Assembly (NCBI GenBank): GCA_026707405.1
Contig: JAPOWW010000020.1
Coordinates: 1-64,000 of the forward strand
Direction of reading: 5' to 3'
DNA length: 64,000 bases
DNA from: Chloroflexota bacterium
GTDB lineage: Bacteria > Chloroflexota > UBA11872 > VXNJ01
This document shows, piece by piece, positions 1 through 10,374 of this stretch. Both the position numbers and the translations under genes were made by a program. Below the pieces are notes generated by a model that saw only the letters and a list, made by a program, of their open reading frames with translations, was not told the origin of the DNA and made no database searches. Each line of letters starts with the position of its first letter. Position 1 is the stretch's first letter.

Positions 1-3000
1 TCAGCGTGTAGGTCAGAGCATCGTCGGTCTGATCGTCGCCGTCGTCGTAGGGCGTGCCGGTCACGGGGTCACCCGCCGCCGTGCCGGCGGCGGAGTTCTC
101 GGCGATATGCCGGGTCTCGTTCCGGAGGCCGGTCGGATTGACCGACTCGGAGACGAACCCGCCGTAGGCGTCGCTTGCGGTAAAGGTGATCAATGACGAG
201 GCCGGGTTGAGGACGTGGACCCGCAGCATGTCGGAGTTTTGACCCTCGATGCCGACCCGGAACACGCCTGGATGAGCCGCCGAGGCCGAGAAGGTCAGAG
301 AGTCACCGTCGGGGTCGGAGATTTGGCCGCTGACCAACTGGAGGGTGTCCGGCCCGCCCCACGGGAGAGAGAAGGAGGGCAGGAGGAAGCCTGGAGTCGT
401 GCGCGCCGGCGGGCGGTTGGCCCTGCCGGAGCCGATGATCGACCAGGGACCGGGCCCCTCGTTTTGGGTCAACGCCCGCACCTGGACCTCGTAGATCGCG
501 CCCGCTTCCAGGTCCGGCAGGTTGAGGCTTGAGGCCGTTGGGCCCAGGGCGCCGGCGTAGTCCGTCCATTCGTCCGCGCCCTGCTTGCGGTACTGCGCCT
601 CATAGCCGGTAATCGTCGTGCCGTTGGCGTCGGCCGCCGACCAGCTCACGTCCAGCGCCGGATTGGTCGGCTCGCTGAACTGCGTGCGGGTAACCGTGGG
701 CGTGCCGGGCTGGCCCGCCTCCAGGTCGGTCACCGCGATGGTCACGGTGGTGCTGGCCTGGCCCGCTTGCGGGTCGGTGGCCACAACCGTCACCTCGATC
801 TCCGCGACGGTCTCGTGGTCCAGCGCCGCCCCCGGGGCCACGCCGATCTGGCCGGTGGCGGAGTCGATGACGAAGCTATTGGAGTCGTCGGTCAGCGCGT
901 AGCTCACCACGTGGCCTTCAGGGTCGGTGAAGGACACGGGGCCGCCGACCTGGGTTCCGGCCGGGGAGTTTTCCGCCACCTGGCGGGTGACCTTCCCATT
1001 GGTGAGGGTCTCGTCCAGGACTGGGGGCCGGTTGGTGGTTCCCGCGCCTGGGCCGGAGAACCAGCCGTCGGTCCCCTCGGCCTGGGCCTGCACCCGCACC
1101 TCGTAGGTAGTGGCGGGTTGCAGCCCGCTGATGGTGATGTTGGTGTCGGGGTGGTCCCAGGATCTGGTCACCCAATCGGCGTCGTTCTGACTACCGTGCA
1201 GCCGGTACTGGACGTGGTAGCCGATGATGGTCTCGCCGTTGTCGTTGGGAGTATTCCAGCTGGCGCTCAGCCGCGTGTTGGGATCAGTTGCCGCCCACTC
1301 CACCGCCGGCGGGTTCGGCCCGTCCGGGCGCAAGTCGGTGACTTCGATGGACAGGTCGGCGACGGCGGGCTGGCCCTGTATGGTCCAGTGCACCTGTCCG
1401 GCGTAGGAGCTCTTGGCCTCGAAGTCGATGGTTGCGCCTTGCTTGACGCTGATCTGGCCGGTGCTCGAATCGATAACGAATGCATCCGCGGCATCGCCGG
1501 TGAGCGTGTAGGTCAGGGCATCGTCGGTCTGATCGTCGCCGTCGTCGTGGGGCTTCCCCGTCACCGGGGCGCCCACGTGGGTACCCGCGACGGAGTTCTC
1601 GGCGATGTGCCGGGTCTCCTCTTGGCGTCCCGTGTGGGTTACGGTTTTCGAGGCGACTCCGCCGTAGCCGTCGTCCACCGAGTAGGTGATGACCGATTTG
1701 CCCGGGTTGAGGGCCCGCACGTTCAGGTCCCGGCCTCCGTTGCTGATCCAGGTCTCGACTATGCCGGGATACTGCGAGACCGAGGTGAGGCGCTGGATTT
1801 GATCGCCATCTTCGTCCGAGAACCCGTTGAGCGGTGACCACACGCCAGTCCAATAGCGAAGCCAACCGACATCCCGCGTCCTGGAATTGAGAAAGCGACT
1901 GGTGCCCTTTGGCGGGCGGTTGGCCCGGGCCGAGCCGGAGGCCGACCACTCGCCGGCGCCGTCGTCGCCGATGGCGCGCACCTGGACCTCGTAGACCACG
2001 CCCGGTTGGAGGTTGGGCACGTTGAGGCTCGTGGTCTGCGCCGAGAAAACGGCGCCGTGGTCGGTCCAGGCCGTGTCGTCCTGCTTGCGGTAGCGGACCT
2101 CGTAGCCGGTGAGCCCGGAACCGTTATCGGAGGGGGCCGTCCAGGTTACGTCCAACGCTGGGGGCGATTCGCCCTCGAACGGCGTGCGCGCCAGCGACGG
2201 CGCGGCCGGCTGGGCGGGGACGGGGATGTCAATGACCTCGATGGTGAGGTCGGCGACGGCGGGCTGGCCCTGTATGGTCCAGTGCACCTGTCCGGTGTAT
2301 GAGGTCTTGGTCTCGTAGTCGATGGATGCGCCTTGCTTGACGCTGATCTGGCCGGTGCTCGCATCGATAACGAATGCATCGGCGGCTTCGCCGGTGAGCG
2401 TGTAGGACAGAGCATCGTCGGTCTGATCGTCGCCGTCGTCGTAGGGCCTCCCTGTCACCGGGTCGCCCACGTGGGTGCCCGCGGCGGAGTTCTCGACGAT
2501 CGACCGGGTCTCGTTTTGACTGCCCGTGTGGGTTACGGTTTTCGAGGCGACGCCGCCGTGGCCGTCGTCCACCGAGTAGGTGATGATCGATTTACCCGGG
2601 TTGAGGGCATGCACGTTCAGTTGCTGGCCTCCCCCGCTGATCCAGGTCCTGACCATGCCGGGGTACTGCGAGACCGAGGTGAGCCGGTGGAGCTGATCGC
2701 CATCTTCGTCCGAGAACGTCGTCAGCGGTGACCACGCGCCAGACCAATGGCGAATCGTATTGATATCCCGCGTCCTGGAATTGAGATAGCGGTTGTTGCC
2801 CTTTGGCGGGCGGTTGGCCCTGCCGGAGCCGATGTCCGACCAGGGACCGGGACCTTCAATGTTGGTGAGCGCGCGCACCTGGACCTCGTAGATCGCGCCC
2901 GGTTGCAGGTCCGGCAGGTTGAGGCTGGTGGTCTGCGCCGAGAGGGCGGCGCCGTGGTCGGTCCAGGCAGTGTCGTCCTGCTTGCGGTACCGGGCTTCGT

Positions 3001-5974
3001 AGCCGGTGATGGTGACGCCGGTAACGGCCGGGGCCGTCCAGGTGACGTCCAGGGCCGGCGGCGATTCGCCCTCGAACGGCGTGCGTGTAACCGCGGGCGC
3101 GTCGGGCTTCGCGGCCCCGATGTCGGTGACTTCGATGGTGACGTCGGCGAAGGCTTGCTGTCCCTGGACGGTCCAGTGCACCTTGCCGGTGTACGAGGAC
3201 TTGGTCTCGAAGTCCAGGCCGGCACCTTGCTTGACGCTGATCTGGCCGGAACTCGCATCGATAACGAATGCACCGGCGGCTTCGCCGGTCAGCGAATAGC
3301 TCAGCGCCCCTCCGTTATAGGGGTTTCCGGTCACCGGATTTCCTACCGCCGTGCCGGCGGGGGAGTTCTCGGCAACGCTTCGGCTCAGACCCGCGCCGTT
3401 GAAGGCATCAGCGGAGCCGCTGACGTCAATGGTCTTCGAGGCGTAGCCGCCGTAGCCGTCAGACGCCCCGTAGGTGACCGTTGACGTGGCCGGGTTGAGG
3501 ACGTGGATCCGCAGCTTGTCGGAATCGTCACCCTCGATACCGACCTTGAGCACGCCGGGATGCTGCGCCGAGGCCGAGTATGTCAGCGAGTCGCCGTCGT
3601 CGTCCGCAAACTTGTCGCTGAGCGTCCGGACAGAGTCGTCCCCGCCCCACAGAAGGGTATTGATGGGTTGGACGTTTGCCGGTTCGGTGGACCGCGGCGG
3701 GCGGTTGGCGCGGCCGGAGCCGGTGTCCGACCAGGGGCCGGATTCGCCACTACTGACCGCCCGCACCTGGAACTCGTAGGTCGCGCCCGCATTCAGGTCC
3801 GGCAGGTTGAAGGTTGTGGCTGTTGCGCCCAGGGCGCCGCCGTAGTCCGTCCAATCGGTCGCGCCCTGCTCGCGGTAGCGCGCTTCGTAGCCGGTTATTG
3901 TCGTGCCTTTGGCGTCAGGGGCGGTCCAGGTCACGTCAAGCGCCGGGTTGGTCGGCTCGCTGAACCGGGTGCGGGTGACCGTGGGAGCCGCGGGCTGGCC
4001 GGGCCCGACATCGGTCACCTCGATGGTGACGTCGGCGGACGCTTGCTGGCCCTGTACGGTCCACTTCACCTTGCCGGTGTAGGAGGACTTGGTCTCGTAA
4101 TCCAGGCTGGCGCCTTGCTTGACGCTGATCTGGCCGCTGGCCGAGTCGATGACGAAATCCCCGGAGGTCGACGCCTCGCCAGTCAGCGAATAGGTCAGCG
4201 CCGCTCCGTTATAGGGGTTTCCAGTCACCGCGTCGCCCACCGCCGTGCCGGCGGCGGAGTTCTCGGCAACGCTTCGGCTCAGGTCCGCGCCGTTGAAGGC
4301 ATCAGCGGAGCCGCTGACGTCAATGGTCTTCGAGGCGTAGCCGCCGTAGCCGTCAGACGCCCCGTAGGTGACCGTTGACGTGGCCGGGTTGAGGACGTGG
4401 ATCCGCAGCTTGTCGGAATCGTCACCCTCGATACCGACCTTGAGCACGCCGGGATGCTGCGCCGAGGCCGAGTATGTCAGCGAGTCGCCGTCGTCGTCCG
4501 CAAACTTGTCGCTGAGCGTCCGGACAGAGTCGTCCCCGCCCCACAGAAGGGTATTGATGGGTTGGACGTTTGCCGGTTCGGTGGACCGCGGCGGGCGGTT
4601 GGCGCGCCCCTCCCCGATGTCCGACCAGGGGCCGGATTCGCCATCGCTGACCGCCCGCACCTGGACCTCGTAGGTCGCGCCCGCATCCAGGTCCGGCAGA
4701 TTGAGAGTGGTCGCCGTTGCGCCCAACGTGCCGCTATACGCTGTCCACTCGGCGGGATCCGCGCCATCCGCGGCCTTCTTCCGGTATTGCGCCTCGTAGC
4801 CCGTCGGGGTCACGCCGCCGGCCGGTGCGGTCCAGGTCACGTCGAGCGCCGGGTCGCTCGGCTCGCTGAACGTAGTCCGCGTCACGGTCGGCGTGCCGGG
4901 TTTCTCCGGAGTGGCGTCGCCATTCACTTGGAGGGCCGTCGCATATATGGCGATCTGGAACGAGAGGACGGCCTGGGTCCCTTCAGCATCCGTAGCGGTG
5001 TAGGTCATGGAATGCTGACCGGCCTCGGTCGGGGTTCCGGTGAGCGCGCGGCTGGCCGGGTCGAATGAGAGACCTTCAGGCGGCGACGGCGAGAGGCTGT
5101 ACGTGAATCCGCCTGCGCCTCCCGCGGCTTCGGGCAGCGTCTGCGTGCCGATGTCCTGCCCCTTGGTGAAGAAATACTCGCTGGGCACGGTCGGGAAATA
5201 GGGTGGCAGCTCCGCCTGGACCGTGTGTTCAGAAGCCGTCTCCGACGTGGACTTGGAGGCGGCCTCAGCCACGGGCTCGGAATCCGGCGTAGGGGCCGGC
5301 TCGACCTTGAATTCCTGGGCGACGGGCTTCCCGCAGCCGGCGTTGTTGCAGGCTTCCACCTGCACAACCCATTCACCGTAGTCGGCGACGGTGATGTTCG
5401 TGTCGGACGACTGCGCCCGCACCCCCGCGTTCAGGTCGCCGCCGTTGTCGACTGACCGCCAGCGGACAAGATAGTCGTCCGCACCGTCGACGTCATCCCA
5501 GTTCACGCCTACGTCGAGCGATCCGGGCTGGCTGTCAACCTGCAATCCGGCGGGCTTGGCAGGGACGGCAACTTCCGGTTCAGGCGTGGTTTCAGGTTCT
5601 GGCTCAGTCGTGGGTTCGGGGGTCGGCTCAGGGATAGGTTCGGGGGTCGGCTCAGGGATAGGTTCGGGAGTCGGTTCAGGTGTTGGTTCGGGGGTGGGTT
5701 CCGGTGTTGGTTCGGGCGTAGGTTCTGGAGTCGGTTCGGGTGTTGGTTCTGGCGTTGGCTCAGGTGTCGGCTCAGGGGTTGGCTCTGGGGTCGGTTCCGG
5801 CGGGGGATTCGCTTCTTGTTTTTCGGTCGCGGTTGATTCGGAATTCGAATCCTGCGCGCCGACTGACGAAAGCGGAGCGGCCAGCATCCACGCCGCCGCA
5901 GCTAGAATGAAAGCGGCGATCACCGCCCTTGCCAGTCCGGTTCTCAGAGGAAAAACGCTCATAAGCCTGCCCAT
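1..5974 (-). CDS. Giant secreted adhesin with FN3 and cadherin-like repeats (C-terminus beyond window)
   Basis: One minus-strand frame stays open from an ATG at 5974 (a second in-frame ATG is at 5962) to the window edge, about 1,990 codons, with no stop seen. The N-terminus is a signal peptide, followed by a long low-complexity linker of EPTPEP-type repeats (about 5590-5810), a first FN3-like domain (about 5330-5560), a putative Ig-like domain (about 4930-5200), then alternating FN3 domains (motifs such as [18 protein letters not shown]) and cadherin-like domains ([17 protein letters not shown]). A 298-residue triad of FN3, Ig-like and cadherin-like units recurs; one shorter 606-nt unit lies near 600-1300. 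Many short frames on the plus strand here are shadows. It is probably exported to the cell surface for adhesion or matrix contact; the anchor is not visible. It is transcribed divergently from the MarR gene. Confidence 0.88.
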   Translation of the reverse strand, partial: MGRLMSVFPLRTGLARAVIAAFILAAAAWMLAAPLSSVGAQDSNSESTATEKQEANPPPEPTPEPTPEPTPEPTPEPTPEPTPEPTPEPTPEPTPEPTPEPTPEPIPEPTPEPIPEPTPEPTTEPEPETTPEPEVAVPAKPAGLQVDSQPGSLDVGVNWDDVDGADDYLVRWRSVDNGGDLNAGVRAQSSDTNITVADYGEWVVQVEACNNAGCGKPVAQEFKVEPAPTPDSEPVAEAASKSTSETASEHTVQAELPPYFPTVPSEYFFTKGQDIGTQTLPEAAGGAGGFTYSLSPSPPEGLSFDPASRALTGTPTEAGQHSMTYTATDAEGTQAVLSFQIAIYATALQVNGDATPEKPGTPTVTRTTFSEPSDPALDVTWTAPAGGVTPTGYEAQYRKKAADGADPAEWTAYSGTLGATATTLNLPDLDAGATYEVQVRAVSDGESGPWSDIGEGRANRPPRSTEPANVQPINTLLWGGDDSVRTLSDKFADDDGDSLTYSASAQHPGVLKVGIEGDDSDKLRIHVLNPATSTVTYGASDGYGGYASKTIDVSGSADAFNGADLSRSVAENSAAGTAVGDAVTGNPYNGAALTYSLTGEASTSGDFVIDSASGQISVKQGASLDYETKSSYTGKVKWTVQGQQASADVTIEVTDVGPGQPAAPTVTRTRFSEPTNPALDVTWTAPDAKGTTITGYEARYREQGATDWTDYGGALGATATTFNLPDLNAGATYEFQVRAVSSGESGPWSDTGSGRANRPPRSTEPANVQPINTLLWGGDDSVRTLSDKFADDDGDSLTYSASAQHPGVLKVGIEGDDSDKLRIHVLNPATSTVTYGASDGYGGYASKTIDVSGSADAFNGAGLSRSVAENSPAGTAVGNPVTGNPYNGGALSYSLTGEAAGAFVIDASSGQISVKQGAGLDFETKSSYTGKVHWTVQGQQAFADVTIEVTDIGAAKPDAPAVTRTPFEGESPPALDVTWTAPAVTGVTITGYEARYRKQDDTAWTDHGAALSAQTTSLNLPDLQPGAIYEVQVRALTNIEGPGPWSDIGSGRANRPPKGNNRYLNSRTRDINTIRHWSGAWSPLTTFSDEDGDQLHRLTSVSQYPGMVRTWISGGGQQLNVHALNPGKSIITYSVDDGHGGVASKTVTHTGSQNETRSIVENSAAGTHVGDPVTGRPYDDGDDQTDDALSYTLTGEAADAFVIDASTGQISVKQGASIDYETKTSYTGQVHWTIQGQPAVADLTIEVIDIPVPAQPAAPSLARTPFEGESPPALDVTWTAPSDNGSGLTGYEVRYRKQDDTAWTDHGAVFSAQTTSLNVPNLQPGVVYEVQVRAIGDDGAGEWSASGSARANRPPKGTSRFLNSRTRDVGWLRYWTGVWSPLNGFSDEDGDQIQRLTSVSQYPGIVETWISNGGRDLNVRALNPGKSVITYSVDDGYGGVASKTVTHTGRQEETRHIAENSVAGTHVGAPVTGKPHDDGDDQTDDALTYTLTGDAADAFVIDSSTGQISVKQGATIDFEAKSSYAGQVHWTIQGQPAVADLSIEVTDLRPDGPNPPAVEWAATDPNTRLSASWNTPNDNGETIIGYHVQYRLHGSQNDADWVTRSWDHPDTNITISGLQPATTYEVRVQAQAEGTDGWFSGPGAGTTNRPPVLDETLTNGKVTRQVAENSPAGTQVGGPVSFTDPEGHVVSYALTDDSNSFVIDSATGQIGVAPGAALDHETVAEIEVTVVATDPQAGQASTTVTIAVTDLEAGQPGTPTVTRTQFSEPTNPALDVSWSAADANGTTITGYEAQYRKQGADEWTDYAGALGPTASSLNLPDLEAGAIYEVQVRALTQNEGPGPWSIIGSGRANRPPARTTPGFLLPSFSLPWGGPDTLQLVSGQISDPDGDSLTFSASAAHPGVFRVGIEGQNSDMLRVHVLNPASSLITFTASDAYGGFVSESVNPTGLRNETRHIAENSAAGTAAGDPVTGTPYDDGDDQTDDALTYTL
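3391..3712. repeat. 322-nt perfect direct repeat, copy 1 (inside adhesin)
   Basis: Identical base for base, by reading, to 4285-4606, offset 894 nt (298 codons). It encodes the Ig-like part of the triad plus the start of the next unit. Flanking sequence on both sides is similar but diverged, so the identical block suggests recent duplication or gene conversion. Confidence 0.9.
4285..4606. repeat. 322-nt perfect direct repeat, copy 2 (inside adhesin)
   Basis: Second copy of the block at 3391-3712. Similar 894-nt spacing is seen between the related but less identical units near 1501 and 2395. Confidence 0.9.
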
Positions 5975-6027
5975 CGCGTAATGTCGCCGTTAGGTGTCCG
6001 AATCACCAATGAGTGCATGTGATAATT

Positions 6028-6042
6028 GTTGTGTAGCACAAC
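6028..6042. promoter_or_regulatory. Candidate operator 1 (GTTGTG-TAG-CACAAC)
   Basis: Perfect inverted repeat with 6-nt arms, just downstream of the predicted adhesin transcription start. Its core TTGT/ACAA arms recur in two neighbouring sites. Likely bound by a MarR-type dimer, possibly the product of the gene at 6521; this is inference. Confidence 0.5.
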
Positions 6043-6053
6043 TAATGGGTGAT

Positions 6054-6082
6054 ACAATAAGTGTGTTGAACATCGTTGTCAA
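6054..6082 (-). promoter_or_regulatory. Sigma-70-type promoter of the adhesin gene
   Basis: On the minus strand a perfect TTGACA (6082-6077) is followed by a 17-nt spacer and TATTGT (6059-6054), 80 nt upstream of the first adhesin ATG. Transcription would begin near 6047. The -35 box overlaps one TTGT-N6-ACAA inverted repeat, and another such repeat lies just past the expected start, a layout suited to repression. Confidence 0.55.
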
Positions 6083-6089
6083 ATAACAA
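6076..6089. promoter_or_regulatory. Candidate operator 2 (TTGT-N6-ACAA)
   Basis: TTGTCAAATAACAA, an inverted repeat that overlaps the adhesin -35 hexamer. It shares arms with the sites at 6028 and 6092. Confidence 0.45.
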
Positions 6090-6091
6090 TG

Positions 6092-6107
6092 GTTGTTAAG
6101 CGACAAC
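6092..6107. promoter_or_regulatory. Candidate operator 3 (GTTGT-N6-ACAAC)
   Basis: GTTGTTAAGCGACAAC, with 5-nt arms, centred 17 nt from operator 2. The rest of the gap up to the MarR gene (6108-6520) shows no convincing gene; the short frames there have no recognisable features. Confidence 0.45.
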
Positions 6108-6520
6108 GACTGAGTTTCACAACGATTGACGTGGGACAAAGATTGAAGGTTGCAAAGACGCGACTGGACCTCAGGATGGGATGGCGCGCCCGAGTCCGGC
6201 GCCCGGACCCCCGAGCCGGCCGGAGTGGATTTCCGGCGGCGAGGTGTCAGGTTTTCCGGGACTGGACGAAGCGTAGACGGCTAAAGTCGGGCGCCTACGG
6301 GGCGGCGTTGGGTGAAGTCAACGCGGCTTGATCGGTATAATTTGAAGGCCCTGCCAACGTCGATAGGGTCTATCTGGAATCGTCAATCCAATGTTCGTCG
6401 GAGTAGACGTAACACGGCACAGGCGCCGTCACTCGGTTGTTTTTTCCGCCCACGTCGCCATCGCGCCATGATGCCTGGGCAAATGGCGTGGCGGACTATG
6501 GATATTCAGGGAAATCGAAC

Positions 6521-6985
6521 GTGACAGACTCTCGGAGCAGTCATGAGGAGGGGGGGCAGCCAGAGGGCCTGACGGCAGTGTTGGGCAGCCTGCTGAACAC
6601 TTTCCACAAGGGAATGTTGGAGGACTTGAAGCCCTACGACGTCGGTCCCGTGGAGTTCACCCTTCTCAGCTACTGCCAGGATCAGGGGGAGTGCACCGCC
6701 ACGCAACTGGCGCGAGTCCTGCCCGTCGAGGCGTCGCGAATCAGCCGCATGGTGTCCAGGCTGTTTGACAAAGGACTGCTGCACAGGCGTCGCCTGCGCA
6801 ACGACCGGCGCATCGTGATGCTGCGGCTGTCGGATTCGGGAATCGAGCTGATGACCGAGCTGGCCCAGCGGATTGATGCGTTCAACGTCGAGCTCGCCGA
6901 AGGCATCAGCGACGAGGAAATGCGTATCTTCGCTTCCGTTGCCTCCAGGATTGTCGGCAACTACGGCGCCAGGGAGACCCTCTAG
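6521..6985 (+). CDS. MarR-family transcriptional regulator
   Basis: Winged-helix regulator of about 154 residues. The reading frame continues upstream to 6437, but GTG at 6521 is preceded by AGGGA (6508-6512) at normal spacing and gives the usual MarR length. Visible features are an N-terminal dimerisation helix, the recognition region TATQLARVLPVEASRISRMV, the wing LHRRRLRNDRRIVMLRLSD and a long C-terminal helix. MarR proteins are ligand-responsive dimers that bind palindromes, usually next to their own gene. The three TTGT/ACAA inverted repeats upstream are the natural candidates, which would place the divergent adhesin under its control. Its ligand cannot be told from the sequence. Confidence 0.85.
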   Translation: MTDSRSSHEEGGQPEGLTAVLGSLLNTFHKGMLEDLKPYDVGPVEFTLLSYCQDQGECTATQLARVLPVEASRISRMVSRLFDKGLLHRRRLRNDRRIVMLRLSDSGIELMTELAQRIDAFNVELAEGISDEEMRIFASVASRIVGNYGARETL

Positions 6986-7084
6986 CCGACGGGGATTACT
7001 GCGCGCCGCGAGGCGGGTTCCCGGCTCGGCTGAGCCGTCCGTCCCCCTGCTCGACGTGCGGTTGATGCCGGCCGGGGCGGGAGT

Positions 7085-7906
7085 CTAGGGCTTGTTGGCC
7101 ACGGCTTCGCCGAAAGCGAGGCCGCAAAGAGCGCCGGGGTGGTCCTTCCACTTGTCGTAGGCAGCGCTTATTCTGTCGCACAGCTCCTGGGTGGAAGCCC
7201 CGTACTTGATGGCCGCTTCCATGATTTCCGGAGACAAGAACCACTGCTGGGCGAATCCGTAGATGAATGCGACGTCCGGGGCGGTGTTGTACATGTCGAA
7301 CGATCCGGTCACCCGAATGTTCTCGAACCCGGCCTTGACAAAGTGGAACTTGAGGTCCTTCCCAATCTGAGGATGACCGTCGTCGGCCGCGAGAAGGTCT
7401 TCGAACATATCCCATGAGCTTCTGATGACGCCGAAGTCAGGATGCGTGAAGCTCGATGCGCATATCATCTCCCGGCAGCCGATGATTCCGCCGGGCTTGA
7501 GGACGCGCTTCACCTCGGCCAGCACTGCGCTCGTGTCGGGGATGTGCATCAGAACATTGTGGCAGTGGGCGACGTCGAAGAAGCCGTTGTCGAACGGAAG
7601 ATCGATCACGTCGGCGACGTGGAAAATCGCGTTATCCTGTCCGCCCACCTGGGCGACCGATCTCGCCAGCTCGATCTGCGATTCCTCCATGTCGACTCCG
7701 TGCAGCTCGCCCGGATTAATGGCCTTCGCCAGTCCCACGGAAATGGTGCCCGGTCCACAACCGAAGTCGAGGACGCGAAGCCCCGGCCTGAGATACGGGA
7801 GCAGGTATGCGGCGCTGGCTTCCGCCGTGTATCGCCTGAGGGACTCGAGCATCTCTTCGCTGAAGCCCATGGTGTAGTCGGGCGTGCCGGATACCAAGTC
7901 TGTCAT
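7085..7906 (-). CDS. Class I SAM-dependent methyltransferase (tandem paralogue 1)
   Basis: About 273 residues. Motif I reads VLDFGCGPGTISVGLA, followed by the acidic ribose-binding VDMEESQ and the post-motif VKRVLKPGGII, which place it in the Methyltransf_11/25 (UbiE-like) group. ATG 7906 is chosen because it aligns with the starts of the two paralogues upstream (MT-LVSGTPDYTMGF); the frame is open further but the extra residues are unlike the relatives. It is the last of three tandem copies on the minus strand, with a 139-nt gap to the next. Substrate unknown; the family methylates quinones, small acids, arsenite and natural products. Confidence 0.85.
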   Translation of the reverse strand: MTDLVSGTPDYTMGFSEEMLESLRRYTAEASAAYLLPYLRPGLRVLDFGCGPGTISVGLAKAINPGELHGVDMEESQIELARSVAQVGGQDNAIFHVADVIDLPFDNGFFDVAHCHNVLMHIPDTSAVLAEVKRVLKPGGIIGCREMICASSFTHPDFGVIRSSWDMFEDLLAADDGHPQIGKDLKFHFVKAGFENIRVTGSFDMYNTAPDVAFIYGFAQQWFLSPEIMEAAIKYGASTQELCDRISAAYDKWKDHPGALCGLAFGEAVANKP

Positions 7907-8045
7907 TGTCGTATAACGTCCCTTTCCCTCATCAACTGTCTCTTTTGAACTAGCCAATCGGACCACGTCCCGCTCACGGGATGAGCGCGAACCGGCGCAA
8001 GAGCTGCTATTCGGCGACAATCCCACGGCCCCGCCGTCGCTTCGG

Positions 8046-8873
8046 TCAATGCAGTGGCTTGTCGGCTATGGCTTCTCCGTATGCGATGGCGCAAAACGCC
8101 GCGGGATGGCGCTTCCACTTGTCATAAGAGGCGCGTATGTCGTTGCACAGCTCTTCGGTGGAGGCCCCGTACTTTATTGCCGCTTCCGTGATCTCTGGCG
8201 ATAGGAACCATTGATTGGCCAGGCTGTAGATGAAGGCGACGTCTTCGGGCGTGCTGTACGTGCTGAAAGACGCGGACATGCGGATGGACTCGAACCCGGC
8301 TCGCACGAGATGGCCCTTCATCTGCTTGCCCATCTGCGGATGCCCGTCGTCAGCCACAAGAAGGTCTTCGAACATATCCCATGAGTTTCTGATTACGCCG
8401 AAATCAGGGTATGTGAAGCACGACTCGCAGATCATTTCGCGGCACGAGATGATGCCGCCGGGTTTCAGTACCCGCTTCACCTCGGCCAGCGCGGCTTGGG
8501 TATCCGGAACGTGCATCAGGATGCTATGGCCGTGGGCCGCGTCGAAGAAGCCATCCTCGAAGGGAAGATCGGTCACGTCGGCGACGTGGAATGTCGCGTT
8601 GGCGTGTTTTCCTGCCCTCGCGACTTTCCTCGCCAGCGCCACTTGCGATTCTTTGACGTCCACTCCGTGCAGCTCGCCAGGGGCTATGGCCTTCGCCAGT
8701 CCCGCCGATATGGCGCCTGGCCCGCAACCGAAGTCCAGGACCCGAAGGCCCGACCGGAGATACGGCAGCAGATGCCGCGCGTGGGACTCCGCGGTGAAAC
8801 GCCTGAGGGCCTGAAGATATTCTTCGCCGAAGCCCATCGTGTAGTCGGGCGTGCCAGATACGAGGACTGTCAT
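8046..8873 (-). CDS. Class I SAM-dependent methyltransferase (tandem paralogue 2)
   Basis: 275 residues, very similar to its neighbours over the whole length: TPDYTMGFGEE at the start, VLDFGCGPGAISAGLA as motif I, ILMHVPDTQAALAEVKRV in the middle and the shared C-terminal half FLSPEITEAAIKYGAS. The conserved cysteine in CREMICES is present. The intergenic spacer to paralogue 3 resembles that between paralogues 1 and 2, so the duplicated unit included the spacer. Function is inferred only at family level. Confidence 0.85.
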   Translation of the reverse strand: MTVLVSGTPDYTMGFGEEYLQALRRFTAESHARHLLPYLRSGLRVLDFGCGPGAISAGLAKAIAPGELHGVDVKESQVALARKVARAGKHANATFHVADVTDLPFEDGFFDAAHGHSILMHVPDTQAALAEVKRVLKPGGIISCREMICESCFTYPDFGVIRNSWDMFEDLLVADDGHPQMGKQMKGHLVRAGFESIRMSASFSTYSTPEDVAFIYSLANQWFLSPEITEAAIKYGASTEELCNDIRASYDKWKRHPAAFCAIAYGEAIADKPLH

Positions 8874-9082
8874 CGTCGGATAACGGTCTCCATTCCCTTG
8901 TCAACTATCTTTCTCAGGTATTCAATCGGCGTATGTTCCGCTCACGGCATGACCGCAAACCGGCGCCGAAGCCGCCATGCGAGCGTGGGCGCAGATCGGC
9001 GACGGCCCGTAGGCGGATTCGCATGGCGGACCCATTGCCGCAACAGAGGTGGCATCCGGCGTCTGCTGTCCGGATGCGTCGG

Positions 9083-9916
9083 TCAATTCAGTGGTTTGCT
9101 GGCTATGGCTTCTCCGTATGCGTGGCCGCAGAAGGCGCCGGGATGGTTCTTCCACTTGTCATAAGAGGCGCGTATGTCGTTGCACAGCTCTTCGGAGGAA
9201 GCCCCGTACTTGATGGCCGCTTCGACGATTTCGTCGGACAGGAGGAACCTGTCGATCAGGTCGTAGACGACCGCGATCTCTTCGAGTGAGTTGTAAGTGT
9301 TGAAAGAAGCGGTCACGCGGATGTTCTCGAATCCGGCTTGCACGAGATAGCCCTTCATCTCCTTGCCCATCTGTGGATGCCCGTCGTCCGCCCTTACAAG
9401 GTCTTCGAACATGTCCCACGATCTCCTCGTACCTCCGAAGTCCGGAAACACGAAGCTCGACTCGCAGATCATTTCCCGGCACGAGATGATGCCGCCGGGC
9501 TTGAGGACGCGCTTCGCTTCGGCTAGCGCGGAACGCGTGTCGGGGATGTGGATGAGCACCCTATGACTGTGGACGACGTCGAAGAAGCCGTCGTCGAAGG
9601 GGAGATCGGTAGCGTCCCCAACGTGGAAAATCGCGTTATCCAGTCCCATCGCCTTGGCCGCGCACCTCGCCAAGCGGACTTGAGACTCCTCCATGTCGAC
9701 GCCGTGCAGCTCGCCGGGGGCTACCGCCGCGGCCAGTCCCACCGATATCGTGCCCGTCCCACACCCGAAGTCCAGGACCCGAAGGCCCGACCGGAGATAC
9801 GGCAGCAGATGCCGCGCGTGGGAGTCCGCCGTCGCACGACCCAAGTGGTCGACGGCTCCCTCGCCGAAGCCCATCGTGTAGTCGGGCGTTGCCGGTATGG
9901 AGACTTCCATCGTCAT
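9083..9916 (-). CDS. Class I SAM-dependent methyltransferase (tandem paralogue 3)
   Basis: 277 residues; first gene of the three-copy array. Motif I is VLDFGCGTGTISVGLA and the acidic loop VDMEESQ is retained, so all three copies look catalytically intact. Its N-terminal residues (MTMEVSIPAT) differ from those of the other two. The start could equally be the second ATG, two codons in. The promoter must lie in 9917-10374, which is shared with the divergent symporter gene. Keeping three intact copies suggests diverged substrates or a dosage need. Confidence 0.85.
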   Translation of the reverse strand: MTMEVSIPATPDYTMGFGEGAVDHLGRATADSHARHLLPYLRSGLRVLDFGCGTGTISVGLAAAVAPGELHGVDMEESQVRLARCAAKAMGLDNAIFHVGDATDLPFDDGFFDVVHSHRVLIHIPDTRSALAEAKRVLKPGGIISCREMICESSFVFPDFGGTRRSWDMFEDLVRADDGHPQMGKEMKGYLVQAGFENIRVTASFNTYNSLEEIAVVYDLIDRFLLSDEIVEAAIKYGASSEELCNDIRASYDKWKNHPGAFCGHAYGEAIASKPLN

Positions 9917-10374
9917 GTCTTTGCTCTTTATTCCTGGTCGCCGCTACTCGGCGCGGCTCCGCCGACGTATCTACTCCGTTGTCCGACCCGTCGAACGCCA
10001 AGTCAACTTCCCCTCTCCCGGGAAGCGGATGCGATTGATTGTCATTAGATAGTCTATAACAGTACAACGGGAGAGATTACCGTCGGGTGACATGCAAGCC
10101 AAGAGTAGTTACGTTCAGGTCACATTTGGGTTGATTTTTGAAATGCTTCCCATTTCGTGCCGCGTGCCGTCCGCACATGCCATAGCGGCGGCGCACAGCT
10201 ACAGGCTCTCGACGGGCGTCCGGTGGTCGGGCCATTCCGGCGGCGGCCGGCGTGAATGACTACATTTCGATGGCGGGCCTCAACATCCGTACGATTTAGA
10301 AGGACTCGAAAACATGTAATGTCCGCGGTTTAGGATTCGGATGCACGCCGCACGCGCCGAAGAGCGGGAACGCA
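9917..10374. other. Divergent intergenic region between methyltransferases and symporter
   Basis: No intact gene was seen. It holds a short AT-richer stretch with an ATAGTCTAT segment near 10049, the likely promoter area of the methyltransferase array, and a decayed oxidoreductase fragment (10186-10253). Confidence 0.5.
10186..10253 (-). pseudogene. Remnant of an FAD oxidoreductase C-terminus
   Basis: The minus strand reads RRPPPEWPDHRTPVESL, then a stop, then LCAA. This matches RRPLPGWSDYRTPIEGLYLCGA near the end of the intact oxidoreductase at 12135-13682, and the DNA is clearly alignable over about 65 nt. The in-frame stop and lack of flanking homology mark it as a decayed fragment of a paralogue. 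Confidence 0.65.

Noticed and set aside
767-1837. 356-residue plus-strand frame, and similar frames up to about 5.1 kb
   Set aside because: They are antisense shadows of the repetitive adhesin frame, recur with its 894-nt period and have no domain features.
5556-5981. Plus-strand GSGVGSG repeat protein
   Set aside because: It is the reverse complement of the EPTPEP linker of the adhesin; the minus frame has a signal peptide and folded domains.
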